Assembly: GCA_014379905.1 (NCBI GenBank)
Contig: JACMKX010000021.1
Span: 1 to 64,000 of the forward strand
DNA from: Ferruginibacter sp.
GTDB taxonomy: Bacteria > Bacteroidota > Bacteroidia > Chitinophagales > Chitinophagaceae
DNA length: 64,000 nucleotides
Reading direction: 5' to 3'
The position numbers and the translations under genes are program-made. How positions within the stretch are numbered: the stretch's first letter is position 1; each line of letters begins with the position of its first letter. Below the pieces are notes generated by a model that had not been told where the DNA came from, made no database searches, and saw only the letters and a list, made by a program, of their open reading frames with translations. Positions 1 to 7,637 of this stretch are shown piece after piece.

Positions 1-123
1 GAGGGTAGGGCAGGCGGTAAAATAGCTTTTTGCTGTGGTAAAATATGTTGCCGCAAAATAGTTTAGCGGCGGCCTTATTTTGAAATTTATATTCGTTAAA
101 AAGCATCGCCTAAACTTCCGCTC

Positions 124-441
124 ATGAAAACAAATTTGCCCGTTAGTCATTTTAGCCGCACGAAAAGACAGGGGCTGCGGCAATTAAAAAACAATACTGT
201 TTCAAAAAAGGAAAATGCAGTGGCCCCAACTATATTACCCGAAACATTGCAGCGCAGCATGGCCTGCTTTTTAGAAGCGCATGGTGCCAAAAGCGTGAAT
301 ATACATTTGCGAAAAGCGTTGATAGGATATGTGAACTCCACCGAACATGGCACGCCGCACGATTTTAACAGAACCCTCCGGGATTTTGAAGACCTGATGG
401 AATTTTTAGACCTGGCGGAAAAGGAATATCCAACTACGTGA
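124..441 (+). CDS. Hypothetical protein, 105 aa
   Basis: I do not recognise this protein. It is a small, soluble, basic protein with a Lys/Arg-rich first 30 residues and a helical, more acidic second half ending near a DFEDLMEFLDLAEKEY stretch. No signal peptide or membrane segment is visible. It has an ATG start and stands alone, with a REP-like repeat (480-514) immediately downstream and a same-strand glycosyltransferase 195 bp further on. The composition and uninterrupted frame support coding; the opposite-strand frame over the same DNA is a shadow. Function unknown. Confidence 0.6.
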   Translation: MKTNLPVSHFSRTKRQGLRQLKNNTVSKKENAVAPTILPETLQRSMACFLEAHGAKSVNIHLRKALIGYVNSTEHGTPHDFNRTLRDFEDLMEFLDLAEKEYPTT

Positions 442-479
442 AAACCTTATGGGTTTAAGGGATGGATACACGGATGCGA

Positions 480-514
480 AAAACCTATAGGCGTCTGCAT
501 GACCCCAGCGTGTT
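480..514 (+). repeat. REP-like palindromic repeat, copy 1
   Basis: The 35-bp unit begins AAACCTATAGGCGTCTGCAT and continues GACCCCAGCGTGTTT. Related copies lie at 53191-53222 (inverted), 63433-63466 and 63581-63612 (inverted). It sits in the gap between the first hypothetical gene and the glycosyltransferase. Confidence 0.6.
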
Positions 515-635
515 TGAGTAGATTAGATACATTTATTTGCAATTTCTTTTTTACCATCGGGGCAGGCAATTTCGCGGCAAATACCGTAAATTTAATACCA
601 GCCAATACAAACCGGGCGGGCAATAAATCCATAGT

Positions 636-1325
636 ATGTTTACCATCATCATTCCTACTTACAATGAACAGGACAATATTGCAAAACTTGTGGGGTACCT
701 GTTAAACAACAGCCAGGGGCATACACTGGAAATTATTATCAGCGATGGAGGAAGCACAGATAACACCTTACAGGAAGCCATACATGCCGGGGCAATTGGC
801 CTAATTTCACCTAAAAAGGGTAGGGCTGCTCAAATGAACTATGGAGCCTCCCGGGCGAAGGGGGAAATATTATATTTTATTCATGCAGATACTTTGCCAC
901 CTATTTCTTTTGTAAACGACATTAACAAATCGGTTTCAGAAGGATTTTTGTTAGGAAGGTATCGTACAAAGTTTGACAGCAAAAAAAATATATTAAAATT
1001 CAATGCTTTTTTTACCCGCTTCGACCTGTTTATGTGTTATGGTGGAGATCAGACCTTATTTATAAAAAGAGATCTGTTTGAATCGATCGGAGGGTTCAAT
1101 GAATCAATGTTGATCATGGAAGATTATGACATCATTACAAGAGCCAGGAAAAAAGCAAGGTATAAAATCATCCAAAAAGGAGCATTGGTTTCTGCACGAA
1201 AATATGATACCAATAGCTGGCTGACCGTGCAGAAAGCGAATTATACAATTATACAGATGTATAAAAAAGGGGCTACACAACCAGAGATGGTGAACGCTTA
1301 TAAAAAAATGCTTGATTACAGATAG
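636..1325 (+). CDS. Glycosyltransferase family 2, arsenosugar-cluster type (TIGR04283-like)
   Basis: This is a cytoplasmic GT-A fold glycosyltransferase of 229 aa that would transfer a sugar from a nucleotide-activated donor. The N-terminal nucleotide-binding segment FTIIIPTYNEQDNI (residues 2-15), the ISDGGSTDNT loop (about 35-44) and the FIHADTLPP acceptor/metal motif (about 84-92) are typical of short GT2 enzymes. It lacks membrane helices. It is convergent with the DUF2064/TIGR04282 glycosyltransferase, with an 18-bp gap. Both families recur beside arsS and arsM in arsenosugar loci, so a role in glycosylating or forming arsenosugars is inferred from context. Start ATG at 636; no better upstream start is seen. 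Confidence 0.8.
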   Translation: MFTIIIPTYNEQDNIAKLVGYLLNNSQGHTLEIIISDGGSTDNTLQEAIHAGAIGLISPKKGRAAQMNYGASRAKGEILYFIHADTLPPISFVNDINKSVSEGFLLGRYRTKFDSKKNILKFNAFFTRFDLFMCYGGDQTLFIKRDLFESIGGFNESMLIMEDYDIITRARKKARYKIIQKGALVSARKYDTNSWLTVQKANYTIIQMYKKGATQPEMVNAYKKMLDYR

Positions 1326-1343
1326 GCAAATTTTTATTGGGTG

Positions 1344-1937
1344 CTATACTTTCCTTGTTTTCATCCAGTCTTCCTCCGTATCTACGTCAGTAAGCCTAAC
1401 CAACTCAGTATAGGAAATATTTTCACGCTCAAGGTCATCGGTGGTTTGCCTGAGTACATGCTCAGTACTCCATTGTTTATTTTCAAAAAGGCACGGGTGT
1501 AATTTTTTCATCCCGAGCAAATAATAGCCGCCATCGTTTGCCGGCCCTATAACAACATCCTTATGCTGTAGCAATTCAAAAGCCTGTTCAATAATAGCTG
1601 CCGACAATTCAAAGCAATCACTTCCAATGATGATCACATTGCTATAACCTGCTTCAAATAAAACAGTGAACGCATTTTTCATTTTCCCTCCAAGGTCATC
1701 ATCAGCCTGGAGTCGTTTTTTAAATACTTCGTTACTCCAATCATCATCGGGTGGAATCTCATCCGCATAAAAAACAAACTTATCAGCAATTGATGCAGTT
1801 GCAATGCGGCGGGTATGATGAAGCAGTTCAACATAAATGGAAAGCGCTTTGGTTTCGCCAAGCGTTGCTGCAAGCCTTGTTTTTACCTTACCCTTTTCCG
1901 GTTTGCGCACGAAGATGATCAATGCTTTTTCTTTCAT
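1344..1937 (-). CDS. DUF2064 / TIGR04282-type glycosyltransferase, arsenosugar cluster
   Basis: A 197-residue member of the DUF2064 family, a GT-A-like fold related to nucleotidyl and glycosyl transferases. Visible signatures are the N-terminal IIFVRKPEKGKVKTRL loop (a basic nucleotide-binding loop), GSDCFELS (about 106-113) and GPANDGGYYLLG (about 132-143), which carry the conserved Asp residues. It is transcribed with the ArsS block on the minus strand and starts 15 bp after the end of the arsM stub. Members of this family are repeatedly annotated as arsenosugar-biosynthesis glycosyltransferases because of this neighbourhood. The substrate is not proven by sequence. Confidence 0.8.
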   Translation of the reverse strand: MKEKALIIFVRKPEKGKVKTRLAATLGETKALSIYVELLHHTRRIATASIADKFVFYADEIPPDDDWSNEVFKKRLQADDDLGGKMKNAFTVLFEAGYSNVIIIGSDCFELSAAIIEQAFELLQHKDVVIGPANDGGYYLLGMKKLHPCLFENKQWSTEHVLRQTTDDLERENISYTELVRLTDVDTEEDWMKTRKV

Positions 1938-1952
1938 ACCTGGTAAAATATT

Positions 1953-2248
1953 TTAGCAACAGCCACCAGCATCATAAAAATACCTGGAGTTTGAAATATA
2001 GATGTCATCTCTTTGCAGCGCTTCGAGGTTACCACCGGTTTTATCACAAACGGCCAGGGGTTGGTTGGGTAACAATACATGTACCTTACCATCATCAAAG
2101 CGCTCTTCATAGCCAAAATAAATTGCCGTTTTGCCGGTGAACAGGCAGGTTCATCATCGGGCACCGGATCTTTTATGGCGCCGCAAAACACTGGTATATA
2201 AGTACTGATTATTTCCGCAACACATTTTCTTGTGAGGGCTTTGGTCAT
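1953..2248 (-). pseudogene. arsM: Remnant of arsenite methyltransferase ArsM (C-terminal part, frameshifted)
   Basis: The ATG at 2248 overlaps the arsS stop codon (ATGA). The first frame contains CGAIKDPVPDDE; near 2130 it must shift to another frame to continue as FTGKTAIYFGYEERFDDGK, then LLPNQPLAVCDKTGG and a terminal YFYDAGGCC, stopping at 1953. From memory of the family, this order (AIKDP, FTGK.AIYFG, NQPLA.CDKT, final GGCC) is the extreme C-terminus of the ArsM associated with arsenosugar loci, which is normally about 350 aa. The SAM-binding methyltransferase domain is absent, so the product cannot methylate arsenite. Alternatively the one-base shift is a sequencing error, but the missing N-terminus would remain unexplained. 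Confidence 0.7.
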
Positions 2249-3342
2249 AAGCTGGCTGTTTTAGCTGTTTGCTCAGCCGTTACTGCTCCGCCACAACTGC
2301 TGCCTGCGCCGGCCGTACAGCCATAGCAATGCTGGTTAACCACAATGTTGCGGTTGTTAAGTTCCGATATATTGAATTCATGGATATGTTGTTGTAGTGT
2401 AGCTGTCTTTAATTCAAGCATCTGGTTAAAATCACAATCGTACATCCAGCCATCCCAGCCAACCGAAATGGTATTGCGGCACATAACATTTGCTGCAGCT
2501 ACCGGGTTAAATGCCCCAATGAGTTTCTCCATGTATTTTTCATAGTTACCTGTTTGTAATAAGTAATCCAGGTAACGACTGATGGGCAAATTGGTGATGG
2601 CATATAAATTATTAAAAACGATATTGAAATCCTTTTTTAATGATTGTTTGAATTCCAATTCAAGGCTTGTTTGTGCAGGTGGTAAAAAAGCGCCCGCCGG
2701 GTTGTACACCAGGTTCAACAAAAGCCCGGAGCCTTCCATACCATAACCTGCCTGGTTCAGCATTTGCAAGGCTGCGATGGAATCTTCAAACACCCCATCA
2801 CCCCGTTGCCTGTCTGTTCTGTCCCTGGTATAAAATGGTAAGGAAGAAACTACTTCCAGGCGGTGCAGCTTAAAAAAATCAGGCAGGTCGTAATATTTTT
2901 TATTAGCCCTGATGATAGTGAGGTTACACCTTACTATCACATGAATACCCGGGTTAGCAAATTTGAGCTGTTCTACAAACCATCTAAAGTCCGGGTTCAT
3001 TTCCGGTGCTCCGCCCGTTAGGTCAACCGTTTTCAATGAAGCCGTATTTTTTACTACGTCAATACATTGCTGCATGGTTTCCCTTGTCATAATTTCCTTG
3101 CGGTCGGGCCCGGCATCAACATGGCAATGCCTGCAAACCTGGTTGCACATTTTACCTACGTTGATCTGCAATATTTCTACGGCTGTTGGCTGCAAGGGGT
3201 AGAGGCCTGACTCCTCCAGCTTTTGCTGAAAAGGTACCATGCGGTAAAGGTCATCCTCCTTCGTTCCTTGTTCCAGCACCTGTAATTGTTCTTTTACATC
3301 CGACAGCGGGTTATGTTCTGCTTTTAACGATTTCATCAACAC
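2245..3342 (-). CDS. arsS: Radical SAM protein ArsS, arsenosugar biosynthesis
   Basis: A 365-aa radical SAM enzyme. The CxxxCxxC iron-sulfur motif is at Cys66, Cys70 and Cys73 (CNQVCRHC), and the C-terminal Cys-rich domain carries HCYGCTAGAGSSCGG, the hallmark of the ArsS/rSAM-SeCys family; here the signature position is Cys rather than selenocysteine. The family is proposed to make the C-As bond between a deoxyadenosyl group and dimethylarsenite, giving a 5'-deoxyadenosyl arsinoyl precursor of arsenosugars. It lies 4 bp downstream of the peroxidase-like gene and overlaps the arsM stub by 4 bp, so one operon. Start could be Met1 or Met3. Confidence 0.88.
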   Translation of the reverse strand: MLMKSLKAEHNPLSDVKEQLQVLEQGTKEDDLYRMVPFQQKLEESGLYPLQPTAVEILQINVGKMCNQVCRHCHVDAGPDRKEIMTRETMQQCIDVVKNTASLKTVDLTGGAPEMNPDFRWFVEQLKFANPGIHVIVRCNLTIIRANKKYYDLPDFFKLHRLEVVSSLPFYTRDRTDRQRGDGVFEDSIAALQMLNQAGYGMEGSGLLLNLVYNPAGAFLPPAQTSLELEFKQSLKKDFNIVFNNLYAITNLPISRYLDYLLQTGNYEKYMEKLIGAFNPVAAANVMCRNTISVGWDGWMYDCDFNQMLELKTATLQQHIHEFNISELNNRNIVVNQHCYGCTAGAGSSCGGAVTAEQTAKTASL

Positions 3343-3346
3343 AATT

Positions 3347-3682
3347 TTACATGGCTATTTCTTTTACCTTATTCATCATCTGCACACCATGCACCAGGGC
3401 GGCACCGCCTTTAATGGCTGCGGCAATATGCACTGCTTCCATCATCTGCGATTCGTTGTAGCCTTTTTCATAGGCATCGCTGCTATAGGCATCAATGCAG
3501 TAGGGGCACTGCACAGCATGGGCTACTGCCAGGGCTATGAGCGATTTTTCTTTCGCCGTTAGTGCGCCATCAGCAAATGCAGCACCATACCAACCAAAAA
3601 ATTTATCGGCTAATTCTTTCTGGTGTTCACCAATGCTACCAAATTTTGCCAGGTCTTCTGCGTTGTAATAATGATTGGCCAT
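3347..3682 (-). CDS. Arsenosugar-associated peroxidase-like protein (AhpD/CMD fold)
   Basis: A 111-aa carboxymuconolactone-decarboxylase/AhpD-fold protein. The redox motif CPYCIDAYSSDAYEKG (about residues 59-74) contains the paired cysteines and the conserved downstream His-equivalent region typical of alkylhydroperoxidase-like proteins. It lies 4 bp upstream of arsS in the same direction and is the standard companion of ArsS in arsenosugar loci; the reaction there is unknown. It probably acts as a cytoplasmic thiol oxidoreductase or peroxidase. Its ATG start gives the usual family N-terminus. It ends the arsenosugar block; the next minus-strand gene upstream ends 3 bp away. Confidence 0.82.
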   Translation of the reverse strand: MANHYYNAEDLAKFGSIGEHQKELADKFFGWYGAAFADGALTAKEKSLIALAVAHAVQCPYCIDAYSSDAYEKGYNESQMMEAVHIAAAIKGGAALVHGVQMMNKVKEIAM

Positions 3683-3685
3683 AAA

Positions 3686-4942
3686 TTAATTTTTATAATT
3701 GTTTAGATAAAGATTCCAGTCATATTTTTTAAATGAAATAGAAGGATTTTTTTCTGCGGGTACGATAGGGTGTTTTTTTACCAGCAGCAGCATATTTTTC
3801 TTTCCCTTAAAATCCCTTCTGAACCAACCCATGATCGCTGGTAATTGTAAAGAGTTATTTTCTGCATCATAAGTTGCTTCGCTTGTTAAATAAGCCCTGG
3901 TGGCTGATTCCAGTTGGCTTTCTAAATTCGCCGGATCATAAAATGCTATGGGCGGACAACTTTTTGCTCCACAGTTTAAAGCGAAATGAATGCGATAATC
4001 AATATGATCAACCCTCAGCGATTTAGCAGTTTTGGAAGGAAATAATTTATTCAAATATCCCAGGCTCCATTTTATTTTAGAACGGCGCAGGAAGTCGTGC
4101 TCAATCTCATCGAGGCTGAATTTTTTTCCGGCGATATTGATTTGTTTTGCTTTAAAAAACTTGTTGCGTTTTTTATATATCGTTGCATCCTTTTTTAACA
4201 ATAGCTGGGTGTAGCCGTTATAGATATTTATCCAGAAAGCCTTCTTTTCATGATCACTTTTTAGACTGCCCTTTAAATCATCAAAACCCAGGGCCTGCAA
4301 TTTTTTTTCAATACCGCTTATATCATTGCCCGTTTTGGCTGCATAAATAAATGCTGCCGATAATTGCGTTACCGGGTTGTTGTCTGCTGCTGCCGTGGCC
4401 ATGATGTCCGTTTTCGGTTCCGAAGTATCTTGTAAACTACTGTTATTTTGAGAGACAGCCTTATTGGCCAGCCATTCGATTATTTTTTTATCTGTTATGG
4501 TTTCTGCTTCTGTGATAGCAATGATTCTATTTTCACTGCTTACAACCACGGTGTAAGGGTAGGAAGGAGGCTGAAATAAATTACTGATGCTATTACCTGC
4601 ATCAGCAATAACCGGGAAGGCAAAGTCTTTCCGGGAAGCGATAAACTTCTTTAACTGTGCTTCTTTTTCCACAGATAATAAAACAACTGCTACATGGGAT
4701 GAATATTCTTTTTGAATCCTGTCCAATATTGGAAGGGCTTTGATGCAGGGACCGCACCAGGTGCCGAAAAAATCAATAATAGTAATTTCCTTTTTTAAAT
4801 CGTTGAAGCTGCCTGCTTTTACAGTACTGTTTAAAATAACGGCAGCATCAAAATTTTTGATGAGATCTCCCTCTTTATACGATGATTGGGCATAAGATGA
4901 TACCGTGCCGAGCATAAATATAACCAACAGGAATAATCTCAT
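3686..4942 (-). CDS. Secreted thioredoxin-like (TlpA) and DUF547 fusion protein
   Basis: A 418-aa two-domain protein with an N-terminal Sec signal peptide (about residues 1-19, ending SSYAQ). A TlpA/AhpC-type thioredoxin domain follows with the redox motif WCGPC at residues 62-66. A linker rich in Asn/Ser leads to a DUF547 domain with AFWINIYNGYT and the conserved LNCGAKSCPP motif. It would act in the periplasm as a thiol-disulfide oxidoreductase. I chose the ATG at 4942 because it places the signal peptide at the N-terminus; the upstream in-frame ATG at 5041 would overlap the divergent pnp start. It ends 3 bp before the peroxidase-like gene, so it may share that transcript. Confidence 0.85.
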   Translation of the reverse strand: MRLFLLVIFMLGTVSSYAQSSYKEGDLIKNFDAAVILNSTVKAGSFNDLKKEITIIDFFGTWCGPCIKALPILDRIQKEYSSHVAVVLLSVEKEAQLKKFIASRKDFAFPVIADAGNSISNLFQPPSYPYTVVVSSENRIIAITEAETITDKKIIEWLANKAVSQNNSSLQDTSEPKTDIMATAAADNNPVTQLSAAFIYAAKTGNDISGIEKKLQALGFDDLKGSLKSDHEKKAFWINIYNGYTQLLLKKDATIYKKRNKFFKAKQINIAGKKFSLDEIEHDFLRRSKIKWSLGYLNKLFPSKTAKSLRVDHIDYRIHFALNCGAKSCPPIAFYDPANLESQLESATRAYLTSEATYDAENNSLQLPAIMGWFRRDFKGKKNMLLLVKKHPIVPAEKNPSISFKKYDWNLYLNNYKN

Positions 4943-5023
4943 ATTGTTGTGTGTAGATGAAGCTGCCTGTGAAAGTACGAAAAACGCCGCTGCAAGGTTT
5001 ATGATACTGCTGTATATTGCGAA

Positions 5024-5857
5024 ATGGAAAATATACTGCAAAAGATATCCGAAACTTCAGCTTACCTAACCCAAAAAGGATTTATAGGTGCGTCAACCGG
5101 GGTAGTATTGGGCACCGGCCTTGGATCATTTATTGAGTTGATGGAAATTGAGCAAACCATTCCTTATCATGATATTCCAAATTTCCCGGTGGCCACAGTG
5201 GAATTTCACAAAGGGCAACTGATCATTGGCAGGGTGGCTGGTAAAAAAGTAATTGCCATGCAGGGCAGGTTTCATTTTTATGAAGGTTATGATATGCAGC
5301 AGATTACTTTTCCAATTCGGGTTCTGAAGACGCTTGGTATACAATATCTTTTATTAAGCAATGCGGCAGGCGGTATGAACCCGGTATTTAAAAAGGGCGA
5401 CCTGGTAATGCTGGATGATCATATTAATTTACTGCCGGAAAATCCCTTGCGTGGTCTAAATGATCCGGCATTTGGAAACCGATTTGTGGATATGAGCCAA
5501 CCTTACAGTTCTTATCTTAATAATATACTTGTTCAAACTTCGGGCAAACTGGAACTTGAACTTAAGCAAGGCGTATACGTTTCTGTTATGGGGCCAAACC
5601 TGGAAACCAGGGCAGAGTACAGGCATCTCCGTTCCATTGGTGCCGATATGGTAGGCATGAGTACCGTACCCGAAGTAATTGTGGCGGCACATATTGGTTT
5701 GGCCTGCGCTGCTGTAAGTGTTATAACAGATGAGTGTGACCCGGACAATTTACAAGCAGTTGATATCAGCGAGATCATAGCCGTTGCCCGAAAAGCGGAT
5801 GCGAAATTAAGCAGGCTTTTTCAGGATACTATTGGTGCGCTCGCTGCCGGCCTATAG
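5024..5857 (+). CDS. punA: Purine nucleoside phosphorylase
   Basis: A 277-aa inosine/guanosine-type (trimeric) purine nucleoside phosphorylase. It cleaves purine (deoxy)nucleosides with phosphate to free base plus (deoxy)ribose 1-phosphate in the salvage pathway. Visible landmarks are the phosphate loop GVVLGTGLGS, the HFYEGYDM strand, LSNAAGGMNP, the MGPNLETRAEYR segment and MVGMSTVPEVIVA near the purine pocket. Length matches the family. It is divergent from the thioredoxin-DUF547 gene and convergent with the broken DHFR-like gene, whose decayed 3' end overlaps it by about 37 bp. Confidence 0.93.
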   Translation: MENILQKISETSAYLTQKGFIGASTGVVLGTGLGSFIELMEIEQTIPYHDIPNFPVATVEFHKGQLIIGRVAGKKVIAMQGRFHFYEGYDMQQITFPIRVLKTLGIQYLLLSNAAGGMNPVFKKGDLVMLDDHINLLPENPLRGLNDPAFGNRFVDMSQPYSSYLNNILVQTSGKLELELKQGVYVSVMGPNLETRAEYRHLRSIGADMVGMSTVPEVIVAAHIGLACAAVSVITDECDPDNLQAVDISEIIAVARKADAKLSRLFQDTIGALAAGL

Positions 5858-6390
5858 TATAGCAACATAGAACCTGAGTTACTTAAAAGTTTTGTGCTGA
5901 TGAGTGTAAGATCGTTTCTATGCTTTATATTCTCAAAAAATGGCAGCCCTTTTCCTGCTATAATGGGTTGAACACAAAGTTGTAATTCATCAATTCAATT
6001 AAGATTCAATAAGGTTACAATTAAACTGCGGCTGCCTACATAAATATCTTTGCCTGGTTGTTGCCTAAGTTCAGCAATTTCCTGTTCAGGGGTTTTCTTT
6101 GCCAGTGTTGCAGTGTCCCAATGCAGGTTTGTGAGCGTATGGGAAAATACGAGTTTAGGAACCTTGTCCATGATCAATGCAAATTCATCCATTGCTTTAT
6201 CACCGGAAGGATTTTTTGCAAGTGGCGGCCAGAATTCCATCAACTGGTAGGTGATCCTTCCATATAGAATGATGCCGGCGCTGCGAAGCAGTTCGCTGTA
6301 ATGTACATGAAGTTCCTCATCTGCGATGGCCGAAGTATGATCGCAAAACCCGTCGAGGGTCATATTGATGGCTGCTATTACTCTACGCAT
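5821..6390 (-). pseudogene. RibD C-terminal / dihydrofolate reductase family gene, interrupted by a stop codon
   Basis: The N-terminal 131 residues read MRRVIAAINMTLDGFCDH through GSRSLIVTLLNLN and then meet TGA at 5995-5997. The same frame continues past the stop as IDELQLCVQPIIAGKGLP, then FFENIKH, to a TGA at 5821. This is the expected second half of a RibD_C-type reductase of about 185 aa, where the stop codon replaces a residue that is Leu in relatives (SLIV.L..LNLIDE). A single nonsense mutation thus breaks an otherwise intact gene. It would have been a small NADPH-dependent reductase of unknown substrate. A sequencing error is the main alternative. Confidence 0.75.
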
Positions 6391-6984
6391 GTTAGTTGTT
6401 GAATTTGATTTGCGATAGCGGAAAGCTGAACATAAACCAGGCGATGATTATTTCTAAACCATTTTGACGGCCGGACATTCCTAAGTGCCGGTATGCTGGT
6501 AAAATTCCCGGATTAGTCTAAAGTACGGGCATGCATGACTATGTTGTCCCAAACATTTGCATGCAAAAAAAATTGGGACAACACATTTTAAAAATTTTGC
6601 GGGAGATTTTTTGAGTTACGCACAAACCAGGCCTGCAAACCAACCGTCGTTTGAAGATAATAAATTTAACTGAAAATTTTCTAACCCGCTAGTTATTTGC
6701 TGAATATGATTAAAAGAGATATATCACTTAATGATGGTCGGATAATTAACCGGGTATATTTATGACTAGTTTAAATTTAGATTTATACCTTATAATTAAT
6801 ATTATGTTAAACAGATGCACTGCCGGTGTTATATTTTCTTCCCCTCGCCTTTATCATTTCCCCATATTAAGAAGAAGGTATAACTAGTTGAAAATAAATT
6901 AGTTCATATTTTTTTTATAAATTCCTGCATATTATTTTGATAATTCCGGAAAAATTACTTTCCTTTATAATTCAATCTTAAATT
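6391..6984. other. Gene-free AT-rich boundary of an accessory island
   Basis: No convincing reading frame is seen in these 594 bp. The sequence becomes markedly AT-rich from about 6580. It contains one clear inverted repeat (6542-6583, separate entry). It separates the broken DHFR-like gene from the island gene at 6985 and is the probable left edge of transferred DNA. Just upstream of 6985 the stretch TTACTTTCCTTTATAATTC could hold a promoter, but it does not match the usual Bacteroidota element exactly. Confidence 0.5.
6542..6583. repeat. Inverted repeat, 11-bp arms, at island edge
   Basis: The arms TGTTGTCCCAA (6542-6552) and TTGGGACAACA (6573-6583) are perfect reverse complements separated by 20 bp that itself includes TTTGCATGCAAA. 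It is followed by A/T-rich sequence without a T-run on either strand, so it is not a classical terminator. It could be an operator for the island regulator or a recombination site. Confidence 0.6.
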
Positions 6985-7617
6985 ATGAGAGAGATAAAAA
7001 ATTTTCAGGATTTTACAGAAACCTTAGGTCAAGAGAATATAGATCTAATTACACAGGACTTCAAGGATGGTTTCGCTGATAGCATCAAACTTATAAATTA
7101 TGGCAATCAGTTGGGCGTGCCCGTTGACTACGAAATGAGAACGAAGTGCTCTTTAGCTCATGACCACATAAAGGCAAAGTTACGAGAGAGATTTAAAGAC
7201 ACTAATAATTCTATTGTTGAAATGAACAAATGGAACGGCGTGTTCGCCTTAAAGTTTGGAGATAATTATCTCTGTAGGATAAAAAAGTTTTTAAAAGGCG
7301 GTGAAGTGTCTGCCATCCTCACAAACCAACAACAGAAATTTAATGGACAACAGATTATAACAGGATTTCCTGATAGACCTACTTTCATCACTATTGGATA
7401 TTATGCAAATCTTGCATGGACAGAGATAGTTGGAGTTTATGCCGCCTGTTGGAGTGCTAACGGCTTAGAATGGTTCAATAAATTAGGAGGTGAGGGATTC
7501 CTTCAGTTATCAATTCAATTTCCGCAAACAACCCTACCAAAGACTGGCAGTTCCCGTGTAAAAGCAAAGCCAGGGAAAAGAAAAGATCAAGGCAAAACAG
7601 GAACAGACAATATTTAA
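6985..7617 (+). CDS. Unknown 210-aa protein, partner of the Xre-ImmA gene
   Basis: I do not recognise this protein. It is soluble, with no signal peptide or membrane segment. It has an N-terminal helical region (QDFTETLGQENIDLI, then DGFADSIKLINYG), a middle beta-rich region with several aromatic residues (GVFALKFGDNYLCRI, ITIGYYANLAWTEIVG) and a basic Pro/Lys/Gly-rich tail. It lies 20 bp upstream of, and on the same strand as, an Xre-ImmA/IrrE peptidase, and the pair ends at a strong terminator (8698-8723). That layout resembles toxin-antitoxin or repressor-protease modules, so it is a candidate toxin, effector or peptidase substrate by inference only. Codon use is more AT-rich than in flanking housekeeping genes. 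Confidence 0.7.
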   Translation: MREIKNFQDFTETLGQENIDLITQDFKDGFADSIKLINYGNQLGVPVDYEMRTKCSLAHDHIKAKLRERFKDTNNSIVEMNKWNGVFALKFGDNYLCRIKKFLKGGEVSAILTNQQQKFNGQQIITGFPDRPTFITIGYYANLAWTEIVGVYAACWSANGLEWFNKLGGEGFLQLSIQFPQTTLPKTGSSRVKAKPGKRKDQGKTGTDNI

Positions 7618-7637
7618 GAACGTGAAAATGTATTCAA

